A stretch of 64,000 bases of DNA from Pseudophaeobacter arcticus DSM 23566 (GCF_000473205.1 NZ_KI421507.1:531934-595933); one strand, 5' to 3'. Positions 9,327-18,648 are shown, counted from the first letter of the stretch. Notes: a model not told the origin generated them from the letters alone. Numbers and translations: made by a program.

Positions 9327-10109
9327 GTGGGGATGTCATTCACGATGCGTGAACAACCGATGACTGTTCGGCTGCTCTTGCTCTGGGCGCTGGTGACGGT
9401 TTTTGCCGCCGCCACCGGACCTTTTGGCACCTTCGAAGGCCTGGGGCTTGGCGGGCGCCTTGGCTATTGGGCTGTCATTGTTGGTCTGTCGATCTGTCTG
9501 ACCAGGCTGCAATTGTACCTGTTGCGGCGGGCACCACAGATCCTGCGCTTTGCCAGCCAGCTGCCCTATGGGCTGGCACTGGCGGCGATTGCCCATGGCA
9601 TGAACCTGTTGATCTTTCCAAACTGGGGAGGCTGGTCCGATTTTGGCTTTTTGGCCCTGGTGACGCTGAGTGTGGTTTTGATGATTGAAGCGGCGGTGTT
9701 TCTGGCCCGCAGCTATGCCCATCCGGTTGCCACGGAGACGGCAGAGCCCGACAGCGCGGAACCGCTGGCGGACCCAGGCCTTGACCCTGACACGGACCCT
9801 GCAGTTCTGTTCCAGCGCCGCTTACCGCCGGAGAAACGCGGCGCTCTGATCCGGTTGGAGGCGCAGGATCACTACTTGCTGGTGGTCACCGACCGCGGCA
9901 GCGAGACCCTGTTGCTGCGCCTGGGCGATGCCGCTGCCGAACTGGCGGAGGTTGGCGTGCGGGTACATCGCTCGCACTGGGTCAGCCGGGGGCAGGTGCA
10001 GGGCCACAGCCGACTCAATGGCCGGGATTTTCTCAGGATGACGGACGGGCAGCAGGTGCCGGTCAGCCGCAGCTACAAATCGGCCGCACAGGCGGCGGGG
10101 CTGTTGTAG
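9327..10109 (+). CDS. Membrane-anchored LytTR-type transcriptional regulator
   Basis: A 260-residue protein with about four N-terminal membrane segments (residues 15-135), a Pro/Asp/Glu-rich linker (about 140-165) and a C-terminal LytTR DNA-binding domain (about 170-258). The domain shows LIRLEAQDHYLLVVTDRGSE, VHRSHWVSRGQV and VPVSRSY. LytTR domains bind direct repeats and usually control neighbouring genes. The divergent DUF2306/membrane pair is the obvious target. The GTG at 9327 has AGGGA five bases upstream; ATGs at 9333, 9345 and 9360 are alternatives. A 6-bp inverted repeat, TTCACG-ATG-CGTGAA, spans 9339-9353 at the start region. Confidence 0.85.
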   Translation: MGMSFTMREQPMTVRLLLLWALVTVFAAATGPFGTFEGLGLGGRLGYWAVIVGLSICLTRLQLYLLRRAPQILRFASQLPYGLALAAIAHGMNLLIFPNWGGWSDFGFLALVTLSVVLMIEAAVFLARSYAHPVATETAEPDSAEPLADPGLDPDTDPAVLFQRRLPPEKRGALIRLEAQDHYLLVVTDRGSETLLLRLGDAAAELAEVGVRVHRSHWVSRGQVQGHSRLNGRDFLRMTDGQQVPVSRSYKSAAQAAGLL

Positions 10110-10128
10110 GGGCCGCTCCGGCCACCGC

Positions 10129-10536
10129 CTAGGGGGTGACCGGTATCATGGTGCCCTGCAGCACCGCGATCAGTTTTTCGTCCTCTCCGGTGATGGCATG
10201 TACCTCGGCACTGACCACGACAAGGCGGCGACCGGGTTTGATCACGCGGCCAGTGGCACGCAGATAGTCGCCAGCGCCGGGGGCCAGCAGGTTCACCTTG
10301 ATCTCGGCTGTCATCACCTCCTGATCCGCCGCAAGCAGGGTCAGGGCAGAATATCCCGCAGCGCTATCGCCAATGGCAAAGGTCAGCGCCGCATGGGCAA
10401 AGCCCTGCTGCTGGCGACTGCTGGGCAGAATGGGGGCGGTGATCACCACCTCTCCGGGGGTGATGCTGCTGATACTGGCCCCGAGGGTCTCCATCATGCT
10501 TTGACGGGCAAAGCTGTCGCGAATGCGCTGTTCCAA
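10129..10536 (-). CDS. PaaI-family acyl-CoA thioesterase (hotdog fold)
   Basis: A 135-residue hotdog-fold protein with the PaaI/YdiI pattern: GEVVITAPILPSSRQQQGFAHAALTFAIGD (helix with a conserved Gly-Asp), followed by strands TAEIKVNLLAPGAGDYLRATGRVIKPGRRLVVVSAEV. Such enzymes hydrolyse acyl- or aryl-CoA esters in the cytoplasm; the substrate is not predictable. The start is a TTG (10536) with AAGGA about 9 bases upstream. It converges on the LytTR gene with 19 bases between the stops. Confidence 0.88.
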   Translation of the reverse strand: MEQRIRDSFARQSMMETLGASISSITPGEVVITAPILPSSRQQQGFAHAALTFAIGDSAAGYSALTLLAADQEVMTAEIKVNLLAPGAGDYLRATGRVIKPGRRLVVVSAEVHAITGEDEKLIAVLQGTMIPVTP

Positions 10537-10790
10537 AGGCGGGTCCTTTTTGTGGTTCTGAACATGTTCTGGGGCCCAGCCTAAAGCAGCACGCAGGACC
10601 TGCGCAGGTGACGCTGCGCCACATATCGGTGCGGGCCATGCCGAGCTATGCCTTTACGCCGCAGTGGCATGGCCAGCGCTTATGGGAAAAAGTGAAGTAG
10701 TAAATAGGCAGAGGTGTTTCCCTAAAAGCGACGGAACTCTGGCGCTGTTGCGTTCAGTCATAAAGCAAAACGCATACAGGAGTATTGGTG

Positions 10791-11270
10791 ATGTCTGCTT
10801 TGCGCAAATGGGCCACGCCTTTGACCGTTGCCACCTTTCTTGCCATGGGGGTGACGGGGGTTTTGATGTTCTTTCATTTGGATAGCCCCCTGAACAAGCT
10901 GCTGCACGAATGGGGCGGCTGGCTGATGGTACTCGGCGTGCTGGCGCATCTGGTGTTGAACTGGCGCCCCTTTACCACCTACTTAAAACGCCCCCTTGGT
11001 CAGGGCATCATAGGGCTGGGCTGTGTGGTTCTGGCGCTGTCCTTTTGGCCGGTGTCCAGCGGTGGCAGCCCGGTGCACCATATCATGCAGGCGGTGGCGC
11101 GGTCGGATGTTGCCACGGTCATCGCGCTGAGCGGTCAGGACCTGGATACGGGGTTGGCGGCGCTGACAGCGGCAGGGCTGGAGGCCGATAGCAGCACCAC
11201 TATGGCAGAGCTCACCGGTGGCGCGCGCGGGGTGCAAATGCAGGTGATTGATCTGTTGTTTGCTCAGTAG
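10791..11270 (+). CDS. DUF4405-like membrane protein
   Basis: A 159-residue protein starting at the ATG 10791, with AGGA 8 bases upstream. Three membrane helices cover about residues 7-85 (PLTVATFLAMGVTGVLMFF, GWLMVLGVLAHLVLNW, GQGIIGLGCVVLALSFW). Two histidines in HEWGGW and AHLVLNW fit the DUF4405 four-helix pattern, which is related to cytochrome b561-type subunits. A soluble C-terminal part follows (about 95-159). It appears monocistronic. The 254 bases upstream show no other gene. A haem-linked role is possible but unproven. Confidence 0.75.
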   Translation: MSALRKWATPLTVATFLAMGVTGVLMFFHLDSPLNKLLHEWGGWLMVLGVLAHLVLNWRPFTTYLKRPLGQGIIGLGCVVLALSFWPVSSGGSPVHHIMQAVARSDVATVIALSGQDLDTGLAALTAAGLEADSSTTMAELTGGARGVQMQVIDLLFAQ

Positions 11271-11310
11271 CTCCCAGCCCCGGTGAAATCCCCACCCCGG
11301 TCAAAATGAA

Positions 11311-11336
11311 GGGGCCATGGCCACTGCCAGGCCCCC
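11311..11336. terminator. Hairpin between convergent DUF4405 and AAA+ genes
   Basis: GGGGCC-A-TGGC (11311-11321) pairs with GCCA-GGCCCC (11326-11335), one bulged A, loop CACT. It lies between converging genes and lacks a U-tract. Confidence 0.4.
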
Positions 11337-11381
11337 AATTCGCGGCCCCCCCGCAAAGGACTCGTCTGGGCGGCGGCGGTG

Positions 11382-12689
11382 CTATTTGACGATATGCTCG
11401 TCTTTGACAAACATATTGGCCCAGGCGCGGTCGATCAGCGCGGGTGACATCTGATAGGGGAGGCCCTCAAATTCGCAGATCGCAATCATCTGGTCGATGA
11501 GAAAGATCGGCTGGTAGTTGGCGTAGATATTGTCGATGGTCGGGTATTTTGTTTTCAGCAAATGCACCAGAGCGCTTTCGTCCAGCGGCATGCCGCGTTT
11601 GCGCGCCACCATGGCAAAGATCTTGAGGAAGTTTTCCTGGCTTGGCCCGTCGATTTTGATCTTGAAGAAAATCCGCCGCAGCGCCGCCTGGTCAAAGATC
11701 TCATTGGGGTGAAAGTTGGTGGAAAAGATCACCAGGGTGTCAAAGGGCACCTCAAATTTCTCCCCCGATTGCAGGGCGAGGATATCCTTGTTTTCTTCCA
11801 GCGGCACAATCCAGCGGTTGACCAAGGTCTGCGGTGGCTCGGCCTGACGGCCAAGGTCATCAACGATGAAGATGCCGCCAGCCGATTTCAGTTGCAGCGG
11901 CGCCTGATAGGTGCGGGCCGTTGGGTTGTAGACCAGATCCAGCATATCCAGTGTCAGCTCGCCACCGGTGATCACCGTGGGGCGTTCACATTTCACATAG
12001 CGGCTGTCAAACCGTTTGGGGCGCCGCAGCGCATTTGGATCCTCCGGGGCCTCTTCGATCAGGGTATGCACGATGGGGTCATAAACGGTGATCACCTGAC
12101 CGGCATATTCAATGGCGCGCGGCACATAGACGTGATCGCCCAGGGCGTCGCGGATCCCGTTGGAGATCGAGGACTTGCCGTTGCCGGGCGGGCCATACAT
12201 CAGGATCGAGCGGCCAGCGCTGACCGCCGGTCCCAGATGGTCCAGCAGGCTGTTGGGCAGCACCAGATGGCCCATGGCGCTGACCAGCTGGTCCCGCGTC
12301 ACCATGATATTGCGGATCGACTGGCGTTTGATCTGTTCGCGGTAGACATCCAGCGGCACCGGCATGGCGCCAAAATACTCTGATTGGCTCAGCGCGTCCT
12401 GGGCGCGCGCCTTGCCCGCATCGGTCAGCTGATAGCCCATTTCATTGCCGCTATTGGCGTTGAGCGTGCCGGTGGCCTCCAGCAGTTTCTGCTCGCGGGC
12501 CATATCGATCAGCTCTTGCGTCACCGGCACCGGCAGGCAAATTGCCTCGGCCACTTCGCTGACCACATTGACGTTCTTGCGAAATATCGTCTTGAGCAGG
12601 ACGTCCCGCATCATCACGATCGGAAGCTGCATCTGCTCTAGCCCCTTGGGGGCCGGAGGTGCAGTGACGGGGCTGTTTTGCATGTTCAT
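11382..12689 (-). CDS. AAA+ ATPase (MoxR-like architecture)
   Basis: A 435-residue cytoplasmic ATPase. The N-terminal part (about 20-150) looks like winged helices (DVLLKTIFRKNVNVVSEVAEAI). The AAA+ core begins with Walker A GPPGNGKSS at about 164-172, then Walker B GGIFIVDDLG, sensor 1 STNF and sensor 2 LRRIFFKIKI. There is no membrane segment. Related single ATPases occur next to tad/Flp loci in Rhodobacterales, and the tad operon here lies about 2 kb away, so a link to secretion or pilus control is plausible but inferred. Confidence 0.8.
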   Translation of the reverse strand: MNMQNSPVTAPPAPKGLEQMQLPIVMMRDVLLKTIFRKNVNVVSEVAEAICLPVPVTQELIDMAREQKLLEATGTLNANSGNEMGYQLTDAGKARAQDALSQSEYFGAMPVPLDVYREQIKRQSIRNIMVTRDQLVSAMGHLVLPNSLLDHLGPAVSAGRSILMYGPPGNGKSSISNGIRDALGDHVYVPRAIEYAGQVITVYDPIVHTLIEEAPEDPNALRRPKRFDSRYVKCERPTVITGGELTLDMLDLVYNPTARTYQAPLQLKSAGGIFIVDDLGRQAEPPQTLVNRWIVPLEENKDILALQSGEKFEVPFDTLVIFSTNFHPNEIFDQAALRRIFFKIKIDGPSQENFLKIFAMVARKRGMPLDESALVHLLKTKYPTIDNIYANYQPIFLIDQMIAICEFEGLPYQMSPALIDRAWANMFVKDEHIVK

Positions 12690-13203
12690 CTGGTGGCCTG
12701 CTCATCTGATCGCAAAGGTGTCGGGGCCTGCCAAGGGGGCAGGGGGCTTGCGCAACAGTCTATTCACCACTGCGGCAAGACTGAGGCAAAGCCAAAGCAT
12801 TTTGGCGGTGCAGTGCTGTGGATTTGAAATGGATTGGATGCAATGCCAGCAGCCTGCGCCAGACGGTCAACGTCAGAGCGGCAGGGTGGCGAAAGCTGAA
12901 CCTTCAGCGGCTCTGTTGATGACCTGGTGGTTTCAGGGGCGGGAGGGCTTGACCCCTACAGGAAAACCTCGACTGGCAGCGGTTTGCAAAGGCGGATTTT
13001 GTCCAAGTGATTCGTAATGCGTGCTGCTGTGGGCATGGCCTGGCTGCACTTCATAGGGGAAATAGGTCTCAACTCTATACTAAAGAGGGGCCAAATACGC
13101 CTAAATTTCTACCCTGGGGAGAAGCGATGAGTGTTAAGACTTACTCAGCGCAGGGGTCACATACTGCTGCTTGGTAAAGCGTTGTTATTTTGGGGTAAGG
13201 TAG
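12690..13203. other. Divergent intergenic region (AAA+ / chemoreceptor)
   Basis: 514 bases between divergent genes. It must contain both promoters, but I cannot place them confidently. The only notable content is a 16-codon ORF with a strong ribosome binding site just before the chemoreceptor gene (listed separately). Confidence 0.5.
13127..13177 (+). CDS. Candidate 16-residue leader peptide upstream of chemoreceptor
   Basis: ATG at 13127 is preceded by GGGGAGA (13117-13123) at good spacing and encodes MSVKTYSAQGSHTAAW before TAA. It ends 26 bases before the chemoreceptor ATG. No regulatory amino-acid run is evident. It may be a leader peptide or a chance ORF; only the ribosome site argues for translation. 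Confidence 0.3.
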   Translation: MSVKTYSAQGSHTAAW

Positions 13204-14583
13204 ATGAAATTGTTCGGGTCAAAAAGGCGTGCAGAAGTCAGGGAACTGGCAGAGAAAAGAGCCTTCATGGAGGTCATCGACCGAACTCAGGCAGTTATTG
13301 AGTTCAAAACCGATGGCACCATCATGAACGCCAACAGCAATTTCCTTACGGCTCTGGGCTATGAACTGGATGAGGTCGTTGGGCGGCATCATTCCATTTT
13401 TATTGACCCCGAATACGTCAAGACCAAGAGCTACAGGGATTTCTGGAAAGCTCTTGCTGCGGGTGAGTTTTTCACGGACCAGTTCCCAAGGATAACCAAG
13501 ACCGGAGATGAAATCTGGATCCAGGCTACCTATGCCCCCGTTCTGGCGGCGGATGGAACTGTTGATTATGTCATCAAGCTTGCCACGGATGTAACTCAAC
13601 GCAGAAAAGATACCGAGGACATCGCCAATGGTTTGGCAGAAATGGCCAATGGCAACCTGGCACATCATGTTGAGATCTCGAAAGTAGAAGACCTGAGTGT
13701 TCTGGGCCGTTCGCTCAACCAGGCAATGACGCAGCTTTCAGAGGCCATGGAGACTGTCAAATCCGTGTCGGTGGCTGTTTCGTCTACGGCTCAGGAAATC
13801 AACGGATCAACCTCGGAGTTGTCAAACCGGACCGAAACCCAGGCGGCGACCCTGGAACAAACCGCAGCAGCGCTTGAAGAACTGACAGCCACTGTGCGGT
13901 CCGCAGCTGAGGGTGCAAAGCAGGTCGAAGACATTGTTGCTACTGCGACGGCAGCCGCCAAAGGCAGCAATCAAGTTGTGCAAGACGCCATTGTCGCCAT
14001 GGATAATATCCGCGGATCCTCGGACAAGATCTCTCATATCATTTCTGTCATCGACGACATCTCCTTCCAGACCAACCTTCTGGCCCTGAACGCCGGGGTC
14101 GAAGCGGCCCGCGCAGGTGAAGCTGGACGTGGTTTTGCCGTGGTCGCCTCGGAGGTCCGGGCTTTGGCACAACGATCCACAGAGGCTGCTGGAGAAATCA
14201 AACAGCTGATCTCAGAAAGTTCCGGTCATGTGAACAAAGGGGTGGAGCTGGTTGGCAAAGCCGGAGTTGAGCTGAATTCCATTATCAGCAATGTCGGCAA
14301 TATTTCAGGGCATGTGTCTGATATCGCCCGTGGCGCACAGGAACAATCGATAACGCTGGAAGAAATCAACACCGGTGTAAGCCAGTTGGATGCGGTGACG
14401 CAGCAAAACGCAGCCATGGTGGAAGAGACCACGGCAGCAAGCCAAATCCTGGCAAATGATGCCGTAAATCTGGCGCAGCAGGTGGAGCGATTCAACACCC
14501 AGCCGGGAAATATCGTAACACTGCCTCCGGCGGCTGCTGCAAATGGTGATCGCTACGATAACCGTGCTGCATTCGGAACCTGA
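13204..14583 (+). CDS. Soluble PAS-domain methyl-accepting chemotaxis protein
   Basis: A 459-residue chemoreceptor without membrane segments, so it is cytoplasmic or polar. It has an N-terminal PAS domain (about 20-135: [40 protein letters not shown]), a short HAMP-like stretch (about 140-190: [14 protein letters not shown]) and an MCP signalling domain (about 195-440). The hairpin tip reads [20 protein letters not shown]. The usual tip is NAAVEAAR, so one Ala is Gly. PAS-type soluble receptors commonly sense redox or oxygen through FAD or haem, which is not decidable here. No CheR/CheB tether pentapeptide is visible at the C-terminus. GGGGTAAGG precedes the ATG. Confidence 0.92.
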   Translation: MKLFGSKRRAEVRELAEKRAFMEVIDRTQAVIEFKTDGTIMNANSNFLTALGYELDEVVGRHHSIFIDPEYVKTKSYRDFWKALAAGEFFTDQFPRITKTGDEIWIQATYAPVLAADGTVDYVIKLATDVTQRRKDTEDIANGLAEMANGNLAHHVEISKVEDLSVLGRSLNQAMTQLSEAMETVKSVSVAVSSTAQEINGSTSELSNRTETQAATLEQTAAALEELTATVRSAAEGAKQVEDIVATATAAAKGSNQVVQDAIVAMDNIRGSSDKISHIISVIDDISFQTNLLALNAGVEAARAGEAGRGFAVVASEVRALAQRSTEAAGEIKQLISESSGHVNKGVELVGKAGVELNSIISNVGNISGHVSDIARGAQEQSITLEEINTGVSQLDAVTQQNAAMVEETTAASQILANDAVNLAQQVERFNTQPGNIVTLPPAAAANGDRYDNRAAFGT

Positions 14584-14658
14584 TGCGCCGTGCCTGGACC
14601 GGTGCTTTTAGGTTCCGGTCGCGCGCTCTTGGCGACTATACGGAGGCAAATTTTGCGA

Positions 14659-14688
14659 AACCCTGGCTGCGTTAACCCTGGCTGCGTT
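14659..14688. repeat. Tandem duplication, 2 x 15 bp
   Basis: AACCCTGGCTGCGTT occurs twice in direct succession and ends in the tadV stop codon region. Exact copies. Confidence 0.9.
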
Positions 14689-15193
14689 ATTGCCCGAAAC
14701 AGGCCACCAGGATCAGGTAGAGCGCCAGGGTGCCGCCGAGGCTGAAACCCATGGGGAACTTTTTGCCGACACTCCAGCTTTGCCATCCTGGTGCCAGACG
14801 GCTGAGCGGGGTGTGTTTGGCCAATCTATGGGTGGCAAAGGCCGCCAACAGGTTGGCAGCGTAGATCATGATCAGGGCAGGGAGATCGGCCAGCGCCACC
14901 AGCGGAGCGGCAGCGCCGATGAATTTGGCGTCCCCCGCGCCCATTACGCCTGCCGAAAAGAACAAAAACCCGATGGCAATGCCAATGGGCAGATGCAGCA
15001 ATTGCCAGCCATAGTCGGCCCAGGTTGGCATGATCAACAGACCCAGGATCACATAGACCGCGCCAAGGCTGTCTGTGATCCAGTTGGGAATGCGCATACG
15101 GGACAGATCGGTATAGGCCGCTGCAAAACAGAGCGGCAGCACAAAGGGCAAAAACCAACGCGCCACCTCTGCCGACCCGGCCAATACCTGCAT
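14687..15193 (-). CDS. tadV: Flp-type prepilin peptidase TadV/CpaA
   Basis: A 168-residue inner-membrane aspartyl peptidase (A24 type) that cleaves Flp prepilins. Two catalytic aspartates are visible: one in AAYTDLSRMRIPN (about residue 28) and one in the GxGD motif (GAGDAKF). It has five to six membrane segments. The N-terminal methylase domain of large PilD-type enzymes is absent, as is normal for TadV. It is the last gene of the tad operon, 2 bases after the TPR lipoprotein gene. Confidence 0.93.
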   Translation of the reverse strand: MQVLAGSAEVARWFLPFVLPLCFAAAYTDLSRMRIPNWITDSLGAVYVILGLLIMPTWADYGWQLLHLPIGIAIGFLFFSAGVMGAGDAKFIGAAAPLVALADLPALIMIYAANLLAAFATHRLAKHTPLSRLAPGWQSWSVGKKFPMGFSLGGTLALYLILVACFGQ

Positions 15194-15195
15194 GA

Positions 15196-16047
15196 TCAGC
15201 TGTTCTCCAATGCGCTCAGCGCCTTGGCTGCGGCCTCAAAATGCTGTGGATGGGTGGCAACAGCCTGGCGCAGCAGGCCTTCGCCAATTTTCACATCCCC
15301 CTGTTTGACCGCCGAAAGTGCCAGTGTATGCAGCAGTTTGGCCTGTTCAGTCTGGGTCATGGAGATCACTGGCAGATCGTAGTTGCGCTGGGCGCCACGG
15401 GCCAGAACCAGGTTGTTCTTGGCGGTGAACAGGCTTTGGTCCTGGTGGATTGCCTCTCCAAACAAGCGCTCTGCTTCGCTGTAGTCGCCACGGGTCAGTT
15501 TGGAATAGCCCCAGTTGTTCATGATCTTGGCAGGTTGGGTGGTGAGCCCAACAGCGGTTTCATAAAAACTGTCGGCACGTTTCCATTCCTGATTGGCATC
15601 GGCCACCATGGCTTCCAGACGATAGCGCTGGTAGGTCTCGTGGGTGGGAGGGATGGCATTCAGGGCGGTTTTTGCCTCATCCCAATTGCCGATACGGATC
15701 AGAGATTCCGCAAGTCCGAGACGATCTTCACTGGTGACCTCTGCCATGGCAACAACCTTTTTCCAGGCTGCGACGGCCTCGGTGTTGCGCTTGGCCCGGA
15801 TCAAAGAGATTGCCAGACCACGCTGCATGTCGATCCGTTCGGGGTTGTTTTTTACACTGTCCCGGAAATAGTTCACCGCCTGATTGGGGTCTGCCACGGT
15901 CAACATCACATCATTGAGATTGGTTTCATCAATGACATTCACGTCCTGAAAGGCGCGTTCGACAGTTTCTTCACCGTCCTGTTTGCCACAGGCTGACAGC
16001 GCCACGGCGCCTGCCAGACATGCAGATACTAGAAATACGTGGCGCAT
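15196..16047 (-). CDS. tadD: TadD-like TPR lipoprotein
   Basis: A 283-residue lipoprotein with signal peptide and lipobox LSAC (Cys20), followed by tandem TPR motifs (NNPERIDMQRGLAISLIRAKRN, TSEDRLGLAESLIRIGNW, MNNWGYSKLTRGDYSEAE). TadD proteins act at the outer membrane as assembly factors for the Flp pilus secretin. This and the preceding TPR lipoprotein both fit the role; the longer protein fits TadD better. In the tad operon. Confidence 0.85.
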   Translation of the reverse strand: MRHVFLVSACLAGAVALSACGKQDGEETVERAFQDVNVIDETNLNDVMLTVADPNQAVNYFRDSVKNNPERIDMQRGLAISLIRAKRNTEAVAAWKKVVAMAEVTSEDRLGLAESLIRIGNWDEAKTALNAIPPTHETYQRYRLEAMVADANQEWKRADSFYETAVGLTTQPAKIMNNWGYSKLTRGDYSEAERLFGEAIHQDQSLFTAKNNLVLARGAQRNYDLPVISMTQTEQAKLLHTLALSAVKQGDVKIGEGLLRQAVATHPQHFEAAAKALSALENS

Positions 16048-16075
16048 GTTTCTGCGTCCTTTTTCTGCTCAGCCT

Positions 16076-16684
16076 CTAGAGGTCCGGGGTTTTGTGAAGC
16101 GCATAGCTTCCCCCGCCCTGTTGCACCAACTTGTATGTGTTGTCTTCTGTGCTTTGCCCGTCACTATGAGGGGAGTTTTCATATTTTTCGAGAGCCAAGC
16201 GCAAATTATCCCGGATTGCGTCACTTTCGCCATTGTTTAGCGCAAAGGCCCGCTTGAGGATCTGCACCGCCTCGGCCGTTTTGCCCCGCTCCATCAGCAC
16301 AATGCCCAGATTGTTATGAGGCTCTGCCCAATCGGGGGCCTGTTTGACCGCGCGCCGGAGCAGGTCCTCGGCCTGTCCCAAGCGACCAAGACCGAGATTG
16401 GCAGAGCCCAGGCTGGACAGGATTTCCGGGGTCAAACCATGGTCCAATGTGGCGCGGGTAAAGGCATCCAGGGCAAGTTCGTATTGCTCGGCGGCCATCA
16501 ATCGGTGGCCGACCAGCAGCGGATCTTCACCCGCTTGGCGACTGTCGATCCCCGGCGCCCAGCTGTTGGGGTTTTTCTGTGAAAGGCCCGCCGGAGAACA
16601 GCCAACCGCCACCAATGCAAAAGCAAAGGCGGCGGTGCGCGGTGCATATTGGCGAACAGGGATACCCCGTTCGAATTTTGTCAT
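16076..16684 (-). CDS. Second TPR lipoprotein of the tad operon
   Basis: A 202-residue protein with signal peptide, lipobox AVGC (about residue 29) and three TPR-like repeats (AAEQYELALDAFTRATL, SLGSANLGLGRLGQAEDLL, NNLGIVLMERGKTAEAVQIL). It sits 2 bases after tadC and 28 before the next TPR lipoprotein, so it is probably a second TadD-type pilotin or assembly factor. Two consecutive tadD-like genes are common in Rhodobacterales tad loci. Confidence 0.82.
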   Translation of the reverse strand: MTKFERGIPVRQYAPRTAAFAFALVAVGCSPAGLSQKNPNSWAPGIDSRQAGEDPLLVGHRLMAAEQYELALDAFTRATLDHGLTPEILSSLGSANLGLGRLGQAEDLLRRAVKQAPDWAEPHNNLGIVLMERGKTAEAVQILKRAFALNNGESDAIRDNLRLALEKYENSPHSDGQSTEDNTYKLVQQGGGSYALHKTPDL

Positions 16685-16686
16685 TA

Positions 16687-17667
16687 TCAGTTGCCTGCAT
16701 TGCCCATATTCATGATGTTCTTCACCGAGGGGCCAACCAGAATGATCAGCAGTGGCGGAACCGTCAACATCATTGTGGCAAGGGTCATCTTCACTGGCAA
16801 CTTATTTGCGGCCTCTTCGGCCCGCATCACGCGTTTGTCCCGCATTTCAGAGGCATAAACCCGCAGTGCCTCGGCGATCGAGGTGCCAAAGGCGGCAGAT
16901 TGGATCATCACGGTGGTAAAGGACGAGATATCCTGCACGCCGCAGCGGGTGCCCATGTCGCGCAGCACTTTTTCCTTGTCTTTGCCGGCCTTCATCTCAT
17001 GGGCGACAATGTCAAATTCATAGGCAAGCTGTGGGTAGGAGGCCTTCAGCTCGGCGGCGACGCGGACAATGGATTGATCCAGCGACTGACCTGCCTCGAC
17101 GCAGACGAGCATCATGTCCAGAGAATCCGGGAAACCGGATTCGATTTCTTCTTTGCGTTCGGCAATGCGGCGGGTGACCCAGTATCTGGGCAGCATGTAG
17201 CCCGCACCACCAGGGCCAATGATCCGAATGACCAGTGCCTGGGTTTCGAATTCAAAACCGGCGTTCATCACATAGACATAGAACAGACCAGCAGCCAGAC
17301 CGATGAGACCAAAGGCCATCTGGGCAAAGTGAAAGATCCGCACCGCATCCTTTGAGTGATACCCCGCTTGGCGCAGTTTCAGCTCCATCGCCGACAGTTC
17401 CTCGGCGTTCTGAGGCTCAAGGAAGCTGGCGAATTTCTGCAACTGTTCGTTACGGTTCTTTTGACGTAGGCGCTCTTTTTGCGGCGTTTTTCGGGTGTCC
17501 GTGGATAGATCCCGTTGCAGTTTTTTCAGTGGATCTTCTGGCTGGTTGAGCAGCAACAGCGCAGCAATCACCACCATAAGGAGGCCCAGCAGGCCCAGCA
17601 CCAACAGCGGACCAAAGGCCCCAAACTGATCGGTGAGATAGGTTTCGATATTGGCAAAGATGCTCAT
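16687..17667 (-). CDS. tadC: Tad inner-membrane platform protein TadC
   Basis: A 326-residue type II secretion F-family protein. A membrane helix lies near the N-terminus (LLVLGLLGLLMVVIAALLLL) and others at about 120-155 and 290-320. The GspF domain shows FPDSLDMMLVCVEAGQSLDQSIVRVA. TadB and TadC form the inner-membrane platform that couples the TadA motor to pilus assembly. Stop and start codons are 10 bases from tadB. Confidence 0.93.
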   Translation of the reverse strand: MSIFANIETYLTDQFGAFGPLLVLGLLGLLMVVIAALLLLNQPEDPLKKLQRDLSTDTRKTPQKERLRQKNRNEQLQKFASFLEPQNAEELSAMELKLRQAGYHSKDAVRIFHFAQMAFGLIGLAAGLFYVYVMNAGFEFETQALVIRIIGPGGAGYMLPRYWVTRRIAERKEEIESGFPDSLDMMLVCVEAGQSLDQSIVRVAAELKASYPQLAYEFDIVAHEMKAGKDKEKVLRDMGTRCGVQDISSFTTVMIQSAAFGTSIAEALRVYASEMRDKRVMRAEEAANKLPVKMTLATMMLTVPPLLIILVGPSVKNIMNMGNAGN

Positions 17668-17677
17668 TGTCTCCTCC

Positions 17678-18646
17678 TCACACCTTGATGTTGGTCAGAT
17701 AGCGCATCACGAACAGGTTCACCGTCAGCATGATGCCGACAAAGAAACAGGCTGGGATGAAGTAGGGATGATCCAGCACGTCGTCATAATAGTTCGGATC
17801 TTTGAGCAGGGTGACAATCAGCGCCAACAGGGGAAATGCCGACAGAAACTTGCCCGACCACTGTGCCTCAGCGGTGATGGCCTTGACCCGGCGGAACAGC
17901 CGGAACCGGGCCCGGATTACCTTGGCCAGACCAGCCAGCACCTCGGCGAGGTTACCACCTGATTGCTGCTGGATGGTCACCGCGACCGACAGAAAGCGCA
18001 GATCCTGAATATCAAGCCGTTCGGCCATTTCTTTCAGGGCCTCACCAATATCCCTGCCATAGGCGCTTTCATCGGCGATGATGCCAAATTCGGTGGCCAG
18101 GGGATCGTCAATTTCATTGGCGACGATCTGAACGGTCGAGTTGAACGGATGGCCCACGCGCAGGCTGCGCACCATCAGCTCTACGGCGTCTGGCAGTTGT
18201 TCTTCGATCAAGGACATGCGTTTGTTGGCCTTCCGGTTGACCCAGAAAAACACACCGCCCACACCCATGACAATCGCGGCGAGAACCCGCGCGGGCAGGG
18301 GGGTGTTGGTGCCAATGCTCAAGCCAAAAAAGGCAAGGGTGGCGACCCCTGCCATGATCATCATCAACTGTTTGGGACTAAAGGCGATGGCCGCCTTTTG
18401 CGCCTTTTCGGCAAGAATAGAATAAAGCGGGATGGTCTTGGACTTGCCATGTTGGCCCAGTTCCTTGCGCAGCTGCTCCAGCACTTGTTCGCGGCTGCTG
18501 CCTTTCTCCATCATTTCCAGACGGCGATTGACCTGATTGTTCAACCGAATGGATTTGCCAAAGGCAACCAGATAGATGCCTTCGACCAGGACCACCACTC
18601 CGACAAAGATCAGGATATAGATGACCGGTTCTGCGCTCAGTTGCAT
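17678..18646 (-). CDS. tadB: Tad inner-membrane platform protein TadB
   Basis: A 322-residue GspF-family protein with an N-terminal helix (VIYILIFVGVVVLVEGIYLV), a central cytoplasmic region with LPDAVELMVRSLRVGHPFNSTVQIVA, and C-terminal membrane segments (FLSAFPLLALIVTLL, FIPACFFVGIMLTVNLFVM). It partners TadC. It is 2 bases from tadA, so tightly coupled. Confidence 0.93.
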   Translation of the reverse strand: MQLSAEPVIYILIFVGVVVLVEGIYLVAFGKSIRLNNQVNRRLEMMEKGSSREQVLEQLRKELGQHGKSKTIPLYSILAEKAQKAAIAFSPKQLMMIMAGVATLAFFGLSIGTNTPLPARVLAAIVMGVGGVFFWVNRKANKRMSLIEEQLPDAVELMVRSLRVGHPFNSTVQIVANEIDDPLATEFGIIADESAYGRDIGEALKEMAERLDIQDLRFLSVAVTIQQQSGGNLAEVLAGLAKVIRARFRLFRRVKAITAEAQWSGKFLSAFPLLALIVTLLKDPNYYDDVLDHPYFIPACFFVGIMLTVNLFVMRYLTNIKV

Positions 18647-18648
18647 CT

